Assembly (NCBI GenBank): GCA_900757485.1
Contig: CAAEOA010000091.1
Coordinates: forward strand, 1 to 8,662
DNA from: Oscillospiraceae bacterium
GTDB lineage: Bacteria > Bacillota > Clostridia > Oscillospirales > Ruminococcaceae
Length of the DNA: 8,662 nt
Direction: 5' to 3'
Position numbers and translations under genes: made by a program. The notes beneath the pieces are model-generated. The model did no database searches. It saw only the letters and a program-made list of their open reading frames with translations, and was not told the origin of the DNA. Position 1 is the stretch's first letter. Each line of letters opens with the position of its first letter. Shown here one piece after another: positions 1 to 6,203 of this stretch.

Positions 1-854
1 GTGAATTTGGATTGGGGGATTGGTGTGCTCCCTATGATTCGTGGCATAAGCAGTGCGAAGTTGCTGTAACTGATACAGGATATTATTATCATGATGTACT
101 GATCGCCTCGAAAATTGCTGCAGTGCTGGGATTTGCTAAGGAAGCAGCGTGCTATGCTGAAAAAGCGGCAGAGATCAGGGATTGTTTTCGCAATCATTTT
201 ATTAAGCGCGCCGATACCGAACTGGAGCTGAATTGTACCAAATGTCAAACTTCACTGGGATGCATGCTTTATTTTGGTCTTGTCAACGAGGAGGAAAAGC
301 AATTGTTTGTTGACGAGCTAATGAAGGAAATTCACGCTATGGGCGACCATTTTGATGTTGGAATCCTCGGAGCAAAATACGTCTGCAATGCGCTGATAGA
401 ATCAGGAGAAGCAGAACTTATGCTGAAAGCGGCAACCAATCCGACCTATCCGAGCTGGGCATATATGGTATCTCAAGGGGCAACAACACTTTGGGAAGAT
501 TGGGAGGGCAGAAACTCCCAAAACCACCATATGTATGGTGACATTAGTGCATGCTTTTATAAAGGAATAACAGGAATTTTTGCAGACGAAAGTCAGCCGG
601 GCTTTAAAAACACCATATTTAAACCGCAGTTTGTCAGCATGCTGGAACATGCGAGTGCAGAACATCTGTCACCATATGGCAAGGTGCAAAGCAGTTGGAA
701 ACGAAATGACGACAAAATCCGGATAGAGCTCACCGTGCCGACAAACTGTACCGGAGAACTTGTACTTCCGAAAGGAATGAAACTCGCTTCTACCGGAGAG
801 AGCAGAGCGGTTTTCCAGGCAGGCACTCATGTGTTCCTGGTATGTCAGCAGTAA
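1..854 (+). CDS. Alpha-L-rhamnosidase (GH78), C-terminal part, 5'-truncated by window edge
   Basis: The reading frame is open from base 3 and ends at TAA 852-854, giving about 283 residues of a protein usually several hundred residues longer. It begins with EFGLGDWCAPYD, which resembles the GDW(L/C) strand of GH78 catalytic domains. GATTLWEDWEG (about 477-509) followed by NHHMYGDISACFYKGITGI is the conserved end of the six-hairpin barrel. In characterised GH78 enzymes the Glu of this TLWE motif (codon 495-497) is the proposed catalytic base. The acid-side D..ER..W.GD segment would lie upstream, outside the window. The last 80 or so residues match the C-terminal beta-sandwich domain. The family hydrolyses terminal alpha-L-rhamnose from plant glycans, flavonoids or bacterial polysaccharides. 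No secretion signal can be judged because the N-terminus is missing. The gene has its own terminator and is not linked to uvrB. Family assignment is firm; the substrate is unknown. Confidence 0.88.
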   Translation, partial: EFGLGDWCAPYDSWHKQCEVAVTDTGYYYHDVLIASKIAAVLGFAKEAACYAEKAAEIRDCFRNHFIKRADTELELNCTKCQTSLGCMLYFGLVNEEEKQLFVDELMKEIHAMGDHFDVGILGAKYVCNALIESGEAELMLKAATNPTYPSWAYMVSQGATTLWEDWEGRNSQNHHMYGDISACFYKGITGIFADESQPGFKNTIFKPQFVSMLEHASAEHLSPYGKVQSSWKRNDDKIRIELTVPTNCTGELVLPKGMKLASTGESRAVFQAGTHVFLVCQQ

Positions 855-936
855 GGATGGGATGGGGATAATCAGATACCTGAACAGTATCGCAATGGCG
901 TTTGATATACGGACCTTTTCAGTAAGGTCTTGTGGG

Positions 937-991
937 AGAGGAACTGCGATGTGATTTTAGAAGAAATCATATTGCAGCTCCTTTATTTTTT
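937..991 (+). terminator. Intrinsic terminator of the GH78 gene
   Basis: Arm 939-957 pairs with 964-982 around a 6-base loop (958-963). The stem is about 19 bp with one A-C mismatch (943/978) and two G-U pairs, and is followed by CTTTATTTTTT. It lies 83 bases after the GH78 stop. A smaller hairpin just upstream (911-917 with 924-930, GGACCTT/AAGGTCT) has no T-run and may only add structure to the 3' UTR. Confidence 0.8.
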
Positions 992-1004
992 AATCATAAT
1001 ATGA

Positions 1005-1010
1005 TATAAT
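1005..1010 (+). promoter_or_regulatory. Possible -10 box (TATAAT) upstream of uvrB
   Basis: A perfect TATAAT lies at 1005-1010 in an AT-rich stretch. The hexamer 17 bases upstream (982-987, TTTATT) is a poor -35 and overlaps the preceding terminator T-tract. A perfect TTGACA at 1023-1028 is the alternative -35, but the best -10 at 17-19 bases (TTTGTA/TGTAAA, 1046-1053) is weak. Either could drive uvrB; sequence alone does not decide. Confidence 0.35.
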
Positions 1011-1050
1011 AAATAATGCCTTTTGACAACGTTTGAATTATAGAATTTGT

Positions 1051-1082
1051 AAATCATCGGCTGATGGAAGCTGAAGTGATTT
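1051..1082 (+). other. Hairpin in the uvrB leader
   Basis: AAATCA (1051-1056) pairs with TGATTT (1077-1082), and TCGGCT (1057-1062) pairs with AGCTGA (1069-1074, one G-U). There is a 6-base loop and a 2-base bulge (1075-1076). Three or four T residues follow, so it looks like a weak terminator or leader structure ending 9 bases before the uvrB Shine-Dalgarno sequence. Whether it attenuates transcription is inference only. Confidence 0.35.
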
Positions 1083-1091
1083 TTCAGAATT

Positions 1092-1098
1092 GAGGTGA
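1092..1098 (+). promoter_or_regulatory. Shine-Dalgarno sequence of uvrB that fixes the start region
   Basis: GAGGTGA matches the 16S anti-SD over seven bases. The ACG at 1105 lies 9 bases after GAGG and ATT at 1102 lies 6 bases after it. The first ATG/GTG/TTG in the uvrB frame is TTG at 1210, too far away to use this site. An in-frame TGA at 1096-1098 overlaps the SD and rules out any start further upstream. Confidence 0.75.
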
Positions 1099-1114
1099 AC
1101 GATTACGGATCGTT
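1098..1114 (+). repeat. Inverted repeat around the uvrB initiation codon
   Basis: AACGAT (1098-1103) and ATCGTT (1109-1114) are perfect inverted arms around TACGG (1104-1108). In RNA this makes a 6-bp hairpin, extendable by a G-U pair, that displays the ACG start in its loop and abuts the Shine-Dalgarno sequence. It may be chance; it could also influence initiation. Confidence 0.4.
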
Positions 1115-3069
1115 TCAACTTAGTATCAAAATATAAGCCGACCGGTGATCAGCCGGATGCAATCGCAAAGCTGATAGACGGTACCAATAAAGGATATAAG
1201 GAACAGACTTTGCTTGGTGTGACTGGCTCGGGAAAGACATTTACGATGGCAAACATTATTGCAAATGTGAATCGTCCGACACTTGTTTTAGCTCACAACA
1301 AAACCCTTGCAGCGCAGCTTTGCAGCGAATTTAAAGAGTTTTTTCCGGAAAATGCGGTGGAATACTTTGTTTCCTACTATGATTACTATCAGCCGGAAGC
1401 ATATATTCCGAATACTGACACTTATATTGAAAAAGACAGCTCTATTAATGATGAGATCGATAAATTGCGGCATTCAGCGACATCTGCTTTGTCGGAGCGC
1501 CGAGATGTAATTATTGTATCCAGCGTTTCCTGTATTTACAGCTTAGGAAGTCCAATTGATTATCGAAATATGGTCATCTCACTGCGTGCAGGCGGACAGA
1601 TGGAACGAGATCATCTGTTGAAAAGATTGGTAGGCATACAATACGAAAGAAATGATATAAACTTCATAAGAAATAAATTTCGTGTTCGAGGCGATGTGGT
1701 CGAAATTTTTCCGGCATATTCGGGAGATACGGCAATTCGGGTGGAATTTTTCGGTGATGAAATCGATCGAATCAGCGAGATTACCCCTTTGACCGGAGAG
1801 GTGAAGGCAGTTGTACAGCATGTTGCCATCTATCCGGCATCTCATTATATCGTGCCGCCTGAAAAGCTCCATGATGCGATCGAGGTGATTGAGCAGGAAT
1901 TAGAAGATCGTGTGAAATATTTTATGGATAACGATATGCTTTTGGAGGCGCAACGTATTAAGCAGCGGACACAGTATGATATTGAGATGCTATCTGAGGT
2001 CGGGTTTTGCAAGGGGATTGAAAACTATTCCCGGATTTTGTCGGGACGAGCCCCCGGCAGCACACCGTATACTTTGCTTGATCACTTTCCAGATGATTAT
2101 TTGCTGATGATTGACGAGTCCCATGTTACGGTACCACAGGTCAGAGGGATGTATTTCGGCGACTATGCCCGCAAAAAAACTTTGGTGGATTACGGATTTC
2201 GTTTGCCTTCGGCTTATGACAATCGTCCGCTGAATTTTGATGAGTTTTACAACCGAATCAATCAGGTCATTTATGTTAGTGCGACTCCTGCTGAATTTGA
2301 GCGAAAAAACAGCAAGGTGATTGCGGAACAGATTATACGGCCGACAGGATTGCTTGATCCGGAGATTGAAGTAAAGCCGGTAGACGGGCAGATTGAGGAT
2401 TTGCTGTCTGAAATTAATCAGCGTACCGAAAAAGGGGAGCGGGTGCTGGTTACAACGCTGACCAAAAAAATGGCGGAAGATCTGACCGATTTTTTGAAAA
2501 AGATGGATGTAAAAGTCCGTTATATGCATCATGATATTGATACCATCGAGCGAATGGAAATTATCCGAGATCTGCGGCTTGGTGAATTTGATGTTTTAGT
2601 TGGTATTAACTTGTTGCGGGAAGGATTGGATATTCCCGAGGTCTCTCTTGTTTGCATTTTAGATGCAGATAAAGAAGGGTTTTTGCGTTCAGAAACTTCA
2701 TTAATACAAACAATCGGACGTGCCGCCCGTAATGAACAGGGAAAAGTTATTATGTATGCGGACCAGGTCACCGGTTCTATGGAGCGTGCGATTTCCGAAA
2801 CTTTGCGTCGTCGGGAAATTCAGATGAAATACAACGAAAAGCACGGAATAAAACCGCAGTCGATCAAAAAAGAGGTTCGTGATATTATTGAAATTTCCAG
2901 CCATAATGTTGACAAAGACGGAAATCCGGTGAAAAAGCTAAGCCGTCAGGAAAGAATGGAACTCATCGGAAAGCTGAAGACCGAGATGAAAGCGGCGGCT
3001 AAGTTGCTGGAATTTGAACATGCAGCTTATTTAAGAGATAAGATTAAAGAGTTAGAAGAAATGAAATAA
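1105..3069 (+). CDS. uvrB: UvrABC excinuclease subunit B, with a non-canonical start codon
   Basis: UvrB is the damage-verifying helicase-like subunit of nucleotide excision repair. It receives lesions from UvrA and recruits UvrC. Counting from 1105 the protein has 654 residues, close to the usual 655-675. Visible motifs: YKPTGDQP (10-17), Walker A GVTGSGKT (38-45), LVLAHNKTLAAQL, the tyrosine-rich beta-hairpin YYDYYQP (91-97) that clamps DNA, DESHVT (337-342), SATP (392-395), GINLLREGLDIP (500-511), TIGRAARN (536-543), and a C-terminal UVR domain (about 618-654) for UvrC contact. Homology demands an N-terminus of the form M-DRFNLVSKYKPTGDQP, but the codon before DRF is ACG, and ATT (1102) is the only other plausible start. 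A TTG start at 1210 would remove the YKPTGDQ motif and leave two residues before Walker A, so it is rejected. No uvrA or uvrC is in the window. A DUF3990 gene follows with no terminator between. Function is certain; the start codon is the open point. Confidence 0.95.
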   Translation, partial: TDRFNLVSKYKPTGDQPDAIAKLIDGTNKGYKEQTLLGVTGSGKTFTMANIIANVNRPTLVLAHNKTLAAQLCSEFKEFFPENAVEYFVSYYDYYQPEAYIPNTDTYIEKDSSINDEIDKLRHSATSALSERRDVIIVSSVSCIYSLGSPIDYRNMVISLRAGGQMERDHLLKRLVGIQYERNDINFIRNKFRVRGDVVEIFPAYSGDTAIRVEFFGDEIDRISEITPLTGEVKAVVQHVAIYPASHYIVPPEKLHDAIEVIEQELEDRVKYFMDNDMLLEAQRIKQRTQYDIEMLSEVGFCKGIENYSRILSGRAPGSTPYTLLDHFPDDYLLMIDESHVTVPQVRGMYFGDYARKKTLVDYGFRLPSAYDNRPLNFDEFYNRINQVIYVSATPAEFERKNSKVIAEQIIRPTGLLDPEIEVKPVDGQIEDLLSEINQRTEKGERVLVTTLTKKMAEDLTDFLKKMDVKVRYMHHDIDTIERMEIIRDLRLGEFDVLVGINLLREGLDIPEVSLVCILDADKEGFLRSETSLIQTIGRAARNEQGKVIMYADQVTGSMERAISETLRRREIQMKYNEKHGIKPQSIKKEVRDIIEISSHNVDKDGNPVKKLSRQERMELIGKLKTEMKAAAKLLEFEHAAYLRDKIKELEEMK

Positions 3070-3097
3070 GCAAACTTTATAAGGGATGGCAAATAAA

Positions 3098-3589
3098 ATG
3101 AAAGTATATCATGGAACTTCTAAAATGATTCAAAAGCCCCAAATTATGCTTTCCGAAATCGGTCGGGAATTTGGAATCGGCTTTTATGTAACTCCAAATA
3201 GAGAAATGGCTGTCAAAAATGCAAAACGTGCAGCCGGGAAAGGGTTTATCTATGATAATCCCAAACCAATACTGAATGTATATGAGCTCGATACCGACAA
3301 GATAATGACCGAATTTCGCACGATTCGCCTGGAGGGATATAGTAAGCAATGGCTGGATTTTATTTTCCGTTGCTATACCGATATTCATTTTGTGCATCAT
3401 TATGATGTCGTATTTGGCAATGCTGTCACTGCGGAGATCCAAGATATTATATCTCCGTATCGTTACGGTAAAATTTACGAGGCTGAGGTGCTGGATCGGC
3501 TGTCCTCCATGCCCGGAACGGAGCAAATCTGCTTTTCCACAGCACCTGCTTTGGAAGAATTAAAGTATCTGGAAAACGTACAACTGTAA
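3098..3589 (+). CDS. DUF3990 family protein, putative ADP-ribosyltransferase fold
   Basis: This 163-residue protein shows the order of motifs typical of DUF3990: YHGTS (4-8), GREFGIGFYVT (22-32), NVYELD (60-65), QWLDFIFR (84-91), HYDVVFGNAV (101-110) and QICFSTAPALEELKYL (143-158). The H-G-T start and the G-x-G-F-Y-x-T block resemble the NAD-binding motifs of PARP/ART-like enzymes, so a transferase activity is plausible but inferred. No signal peptide or membrane segment is seen, so it is probably cytoplasmic. ATG 3098 is preferred over ATG 3086: 3086 directly abuts AAGGG (3081-3085) with no spacer, and 3098 gives the family-like start M-x-V-Y-H-G-T. It sits 28 bases after uvrB with no terminator, so co-transcription is likely. 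The DUF3791 partner often beside such genes is not seen. The biological target is unknown. Confidence 0.75.
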   Translation: MKVYHGTSKMIQKPQIMLSEIGREFGIGFYVTPNREMAVKNAKRAAGKGFIYDNPKPILNVYELDTDKIMTEFRTIRLEGYSKQWLDFIFRCYTDIHFVHHYDVVFGNAVTAEIQDIISPYRYGKIYEAEVLDRLSSMPGTEQICFSTAPALEELKYLENVQL

Positions 3590-3596
3590 AAAATAC

Positions 3597-3642
3597 AACA
3601 AAACGACTCGCAAGGCTTATCACCGCGCGAGTCGTTTTGTTT
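3597..3642. terminator. Bidirectional intrinsic terminator between the DUF3990 and plsY-like genes
   Basis: A perfect 15-bp stem (3597-3611 with 3627-3641) surrounds a 15-base loop. On the + strand the stem ends in GTTTTGTTT. On the minus strand it ends in a T-rich tail from the A-run at 3588-3593. It lies between the convergent stops at 3589 and 3658 and can serve both genes. Confidence 0.85.
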
Positions 3643-3657
3643 AGCAAACAATAGGTG

Positions 3658-4293
3658 TTATTTGTTCAGCAACACTTGGTCAGGCATTTGCTGTGAAATC
3701 CGCTCCGGTTTATTTGAGTGTTTAACAATTGCAACGCCCGATACAAATACACAGCCCAATCCGATGGCGTACATATGATTAAATATTGTGACAATGATGG
3801 CTGCAATTGCAAACAAAGCATATGTTACGATACTTCTGATACGATTTGGACGAATTTTGATTAAAGTAGAAAACAGTATGTAGAATCCGGCTAAAATCAG
3901 CATAATCCATGTCAAGGGGAAGAGCGCAGTCAAAACTCCAAAAGAGGTGGCAATACATTTTCCTCCGGACTGTTTGTAAAACGGTGCGGTAGCGTGGCCT
4001 AAAACCGGAGCAACCATGACAAGAGAAAATAAAAAACTGTTTGTATCTACTGTTTTGACAGCCGCATAAACCGGTAAGAAGCCTTTGAGTAAGTCAAGCA
4101 GTAAGCATATGATACCAATTTCCCAGCCTGCATGGGTAAAGACATTTGCCGCCCCCGGATTGTGGTCATCACTTACCTGACAAATATCGATACCTCGTAG
4201 TAATTTAGGAATATGTAGACTGAAAAGAATACCGCCGCATAAATATCCTCCCAGTATCAGCACCGTCCAGATGAACCAAGGAGTAAATCTCAT
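3658..4293 (-). CDS. PlsY-like glycerol-3-phosphate acyltransferase, divergent paralogue
   Basis: This 211-residue integral membrane protein has several hydrophobic helices and the three PlsY landmarks in order. They are HNPGAANVF (compare GSGNxGATNxxR), LLLDLLKGFLPV (compare LDxxKGxxP), and GHATAPFYKQSGGKCIAT (compare GHxxPxxxxFKGGKGVAT). PlsY enzymes transfer acyl groups from acyl-phosphate to glycerol 3-phosphate at the inner face of the membrane, the first step of phospholipid synthesis. This copy departs from consensus: the leading glycines of motif 1 and its trailing Arg are replaced, and the first Lys and last Gly of KGGKG are Ser and Cys. It may have altered substrate use. Its ATG (4293-4291) overlaps the stop of the upstream glycosyltransferase gene as ATGA with no clear own Shine-Dalgarno, indicating translational coupling. 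Starting instead at 4362 would need a 73-base overlap and adds a non-homologous tail, so it is rejected. Confidence 0.78.
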   Translation of the reverse strand: MRFTPWFIWTVLILGGYLCGGILFSLHIPKLLRGIDICQVSDDHNPGAANVFTHAGWEIGIICLLLDLLKGFLPVYAAVKTVDTNSFLFSLVMVAPVLGHATAPFYKQSGGKCIATSFGVLTALFPLTWIMLILAGFYILFSTLIKIRPNRIRSIVTYALFAIAAIIVTIFNHMYAIGLGCVFVSGVAIVKHSNKPERISQQMPDQVLLNK

Positions 4294-5396
4294 TGGCTTA
4301 AAACATATGCGGCAATATCCCTTGCGGCATTGGGATTGATTTGTTGTCTTTGCATATCGCATATCCTTTCTGCTTTATTTGGGTTGTTGATTAAAGAATC
4401 GGCAAATTCTGCGGCTTGTTCCGTTGTTTTGGCATATAAAGACATTCCTTTTTCTGAGAAAAAAGCGGCGTTTTTCGTTTCGCAGCCCGGAATCGGCATG
4501 ATATGGATTAAAGGAATATTGGTCACAGCAGCCTCTGTGCTGGATATTCCTCCCGATTTTGAAAGCAGTACGTCGGCAGCTTTCATGTAGATAGATACTT
4601 CTTTGGTAAAAACAACCGCTTGCACTCTTGCATCAGTTTGGTGCAGCTGATCGATTTTTTGTTTCAGTGAATCATTTCTGCCGCATAGTACATAGATGAT
4701 AATGTTTTTGTCCGGATTTTTCAATAGTCCGTTACATAATTCAAGGATGTTTCCGCATCCCATTCCACCCGTCATAATGAGATACATCTTTTTATCTGAA
4801 GGTATCACCAAATGATTTCTCGCTTGTTTCTTCTGTATTTGTTCGGAAAATTTTTTGTGTACCGGAATTCCGGTGGCAATCAGTCGGTCTTTTCTCATCC
4901 CTTTTTCTGTACATTCGGGTATCAAATCTCGATGGGGAAGAAAATAGCAGTCTAAGTCAGTTTCCTCAAAAAAGGGAATACAGGTATAATCGGTTAAAAC
5001 TCCGTAGCATTTTGCCTGCAATTCATGTTTCCTTTTTAAATAAGTCAGTGCTTCCATCGGAAAAAGATGGGTGCAGATGATGGAATCAAACTGATTTTCA
5101 TTAACATATTCTAATAAATTTTTTGCATACAGGGTATTGGCATAATAAACCGGTGAAGTCAGTCTGGTGGAACGGTATAAATCTCCTGCTTTGTATATCC
5201 AGCCGAATACATTAGGCGCTTTTACGATTAGGGAATTGTAGGAGGAGGTAACAATTTCATTAGGCTTTTTTCCGCTGAAAGTTAAGGCGTCTACTACTTT
5301 ACAGTCTTCATCCCGGCTCATCAGCTCTTCGTAAATGGCGTCAGCTGCGCTGTTATGTCCTTCGCCGGTGTGACAAGACAAAATAAGCGTTTTCAT
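4290..5396 (-). CDS. GT28 family diacylglycerol glycosyltransferase (UgtP/MGDG synthase-like)
   Basis: The product has 368 residues, near the usual 370-400 for this family. It has the N-terminal MGDG-synthase-type domain with LSCHTGEGHNSAADAI (6-21), the lipid-acceptor GEGHN loop. The C-terminal UDP-sugar-binding half carries TGGMGCGN (209-216), SKSGGISSTEA (279-289) and PIPGCETKNA (301-310). Family members move glucose or galactose from a UDP-sugar to diacylglycerol at the cytoplasmic membrane face, making glycolipids and lipoteichoic acid anchors. Sugar and number of sugars added cannot be read from sequence. No transmembrane helix is evident, consistent with a peripheral membrane protein. 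ATG 5396 is chosen because the MKTLILSCHTGEGHN N-terminus fits the family and AAAGGA lies 12 bases upstream. TTG 5417 would overlap that ribosome binding site. It is first gene of a two-gene operon with the PlsY-like gene, driven by the promoter at 5513-5541. Confidence 0.85.
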   Translation of the reverse strand: MKTLILSCHTGEGHNSAADAIYEELMSRDEDCKVVDALTFSGKKPNEIVTSSYNSLIVKAPNVFGWIYKAGDLYRSTRLTSPVYYANTLYAKNLLEYVNENQFDSIICTHLFPMEALTYLKRKHELQAKCYGVLTDYTCIPFFEETDLDCYFLPHRDLIPECTEKGMRKDRLIATGIPVHKKFSEQIQKKQARNHLVIPSDKKMYLIMTGGMGCGNILELCNGLLKNPDKNIIIYVLCGRNDSLKQKIDQLHQTDARVQAVVFTKEVSIYMKAADVLLSKSGGISSTEAAVTNIPLIHIMPIPGCETKNAAFFSEKGMSLYAKTTEQAAEFADSLINNPNKAERICDMQRQQINPNAARDIAAYVLSQ

Positions 5397-5490
5397 TTTT
5401 GTGGAGATTCCTTTCAAATTTATTTTCAGTCCGTGTTATATGCTAAAATCAGGCGTATTTTTATTATATTCACAATACTAGAGTTTTTTC

Positions 5491-5520
5491 TTGACTTTTA
5501 CCACATGTGTATATTATAAT
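5491..5520 (+). promoter_or_regulatory. Sigma-A-type promoter of the TetR-family gene
   Basis: The -35 is TTGACT (5491-5496) and the -10 is TATAAT (5515-5520), with an 18-base spacer. This gives a leader of roughly 80 bases to the ATG at 5607. The -10 overlaps the opposite-facing promoter's -10 and lies in the palindrome at 5501-5530, which predicts autoregulation. Confidence 0.75.
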
Positions 5521-5530
5521 ACAGTAGTGG
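5501..5530. promoter_or_regulatory. Imperfect 30-bp palindrome, candidate operator for the TetR-family regulator
   Basis: The half-sites are CCAC-N3-TGTAT and ATACA-N3-GTGG, symmetric about 5515/5516; 20 of 30 bases are paired. The dyad covers both overlapping -10 boxes. TetR-family dimers commonly bind such dyads near their own gene, so repression of both directions from one site is the simplest reading. Binding itself is inference. Confidence 0.6.
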
Positions 5531-5541
5531 AAGAACGTCAA
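5513..5541 (-). promoter_or_regulatory. Sigma-A-type promoter of the glycosyltransferase/plsY-like operon
   Basis: Read on the minus strand, the -35 is TTGACG (5541-5536) and the -10 is TATAAT (5518-5513), with an optimal 17-base spacer. Transcription would run left with a leader of about 110 bases to the ATG at 5396. It shares four bases of -10 sequence with the + strand promoter, so one polymerase should exclude the other. Confidence 0.78.
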
Positions 5542-5555
5542 TGGACATTCTACTC

Positions 5556-5572
5556 GTAAAATGGGTAAAATG
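5556..5572 (+). repeat. Tandem GTAAAATG direct repeat in the TetR gene leader
   Basis: GTAAAATG occurs at 5556-5563 and again at 5565-5572, a 9-base period, between the promoter and the ribosome binding site. No function is evident. Confidence 0.35.
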
Positions 5573-5606
5573 CCACACTTGTTACATTTTTAAAGAGGGA
5601 TAATTA

Positions 5607-6188
5607 ATGGAGAACACAGCGCATAAACCGGACCGCCGAGTCGCAAGAACCAAAAAAGCAATCAAGAACGCTTTTGCGGAGTTGATGTCGGAAAAAGAAA
5701 TTTCGGAAATAACGGTCAAAGATATCGCGGAAACTGCCGACGTTAATCGAAAAACATTTTATAATTATTATAACAGCGTTTATGATATTGTAAACGAAAT
5801 TGAAAATGAGTTGGTATTGGCGTTTGATAATGTATTAAGCAACATTGATTTCAAACAGGAAATGAAAAATCCATATGGAATTTTTGAAAAACTAACCGGT
5901 GTCATTAATCAGGACTTTGATTTTTACAGCCGCTTGATGAAAATGAATCATAATGCTAATTTGATGCAAAAGCTGTATGTTGCCCTCAAGGATAGGATGA
6001 AGGCGTCATTCTTGAGTCAGACAGACATAGAAGAACCACAATTGGACATTGTCGTTAACTATATGATTTCCGGAATGTTGTCGGTTTATCAGAGCTGGTT
6101 TAATTCAGACAGGGCAGAATCAATTGAAGAGCTGTCTAAAACGGTAAGCATTATGACTTTTTCGGGAATTAACGGTTTTTTACATTAA
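5607..6188 (+). CDS. TetR/AcrR family transcriptional regulator
   Basis: The 193-residue product has an N-terminal helix-turn-helix, KDIAETADVNRKTFYNYY (about 38-55), with the TFYNYY recognition-helix end characteristic of TetR proteins. An all-helical C-terminal ligand/dimerisation domain follows, including the YMISGMLSVYQSWF segment (152-165) that resembles TetR_C_8-type domains. The start at 5607 is supported by AAAGAGGGA at 5592-5600. It is divergent from the glycosyltransferase/plsY-like operon, and a palindrome sits on the shared promoter region, so control of that operon and of itself is likely. The ligand is unknown; a lipid or membrane-active compound would fit the neighbours but is a guess. 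The gene ends in a strong terminator. Confidence 0.88.
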   Translation: MENTAHKPDRRVARTKKAIKNAFAELMSEKEISEITVKDIAETADVNRKTFYNYYNSVYDIVNEIENELVLAFDNVLSNIDFKQEMKNPYGIFEKLTGVINQDFDFYSRLMKMNHNANLMQKLYVALKDRMKASFLSQTDIEEPQLDIVVNYMISGMLSVYQSWFNSDRAESIEELSKTVSIMTFSGINGFLH

Positions 6189-6203
6189 GATAGTATTATT
6201 TCA

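Noticed and set aside
911..930. GGACCTT/AAGGTCT hairpin as a separate terminator
   Set aside because: No T-run follows; the stronger hairpin at 939-982 with its T-tract explains termination.
1064..1093. Nine-codon leader ORF (MEAEVIFQN) ending at the uvrB SD
   Set aside because: No ribosome binding site precedes it, and codon content suggests no attenuation logic; most likely chance.
1020..1116. LexA/SOS box upstream of uvrB
   Set aside because: I looked for GAAC-N4-GTTC type sites. The GAAC and GTTTC near 1097-1116 have the wrong spacing, and no other match is present.
1990..2532. 180-codon open frame on the minus strand inside uvrB
   Set aside because: It is fully contained opposite a well-conserved gene, resembles no known protein, and is a frame shadow.
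1210..3069. uvrB starting at TTG 1210
   Set aside because: It would delete the conserved YKPTGDQP segment and leave two residues before Walker A, while in-frame homology continues upstream to 1108 behind a strong SD.
3086..3097. ATG 3086 as start of the DUF3990 gene
   Set aside because: It directly abuts AAGGG with no spacer; ATG 3098 has usable spacing and gives the family-typical N-terminus.
5397..5417. TTG 5417 start for the glycosyltransferase
   Set aside because: It would overlap the likely ribosome binding site, and the added seven residues precede the conserved beta-strand start MKTLILS.
5463..5468. Second minus-strand -10 (TATAAT) nearer the glycosyltransferase gene
   Set aside because: No acceptable -35 lies 16-18 bases upstream (AGAAAA/GAAAAA), whereas the promoter at 5513-5541 is near consensus.
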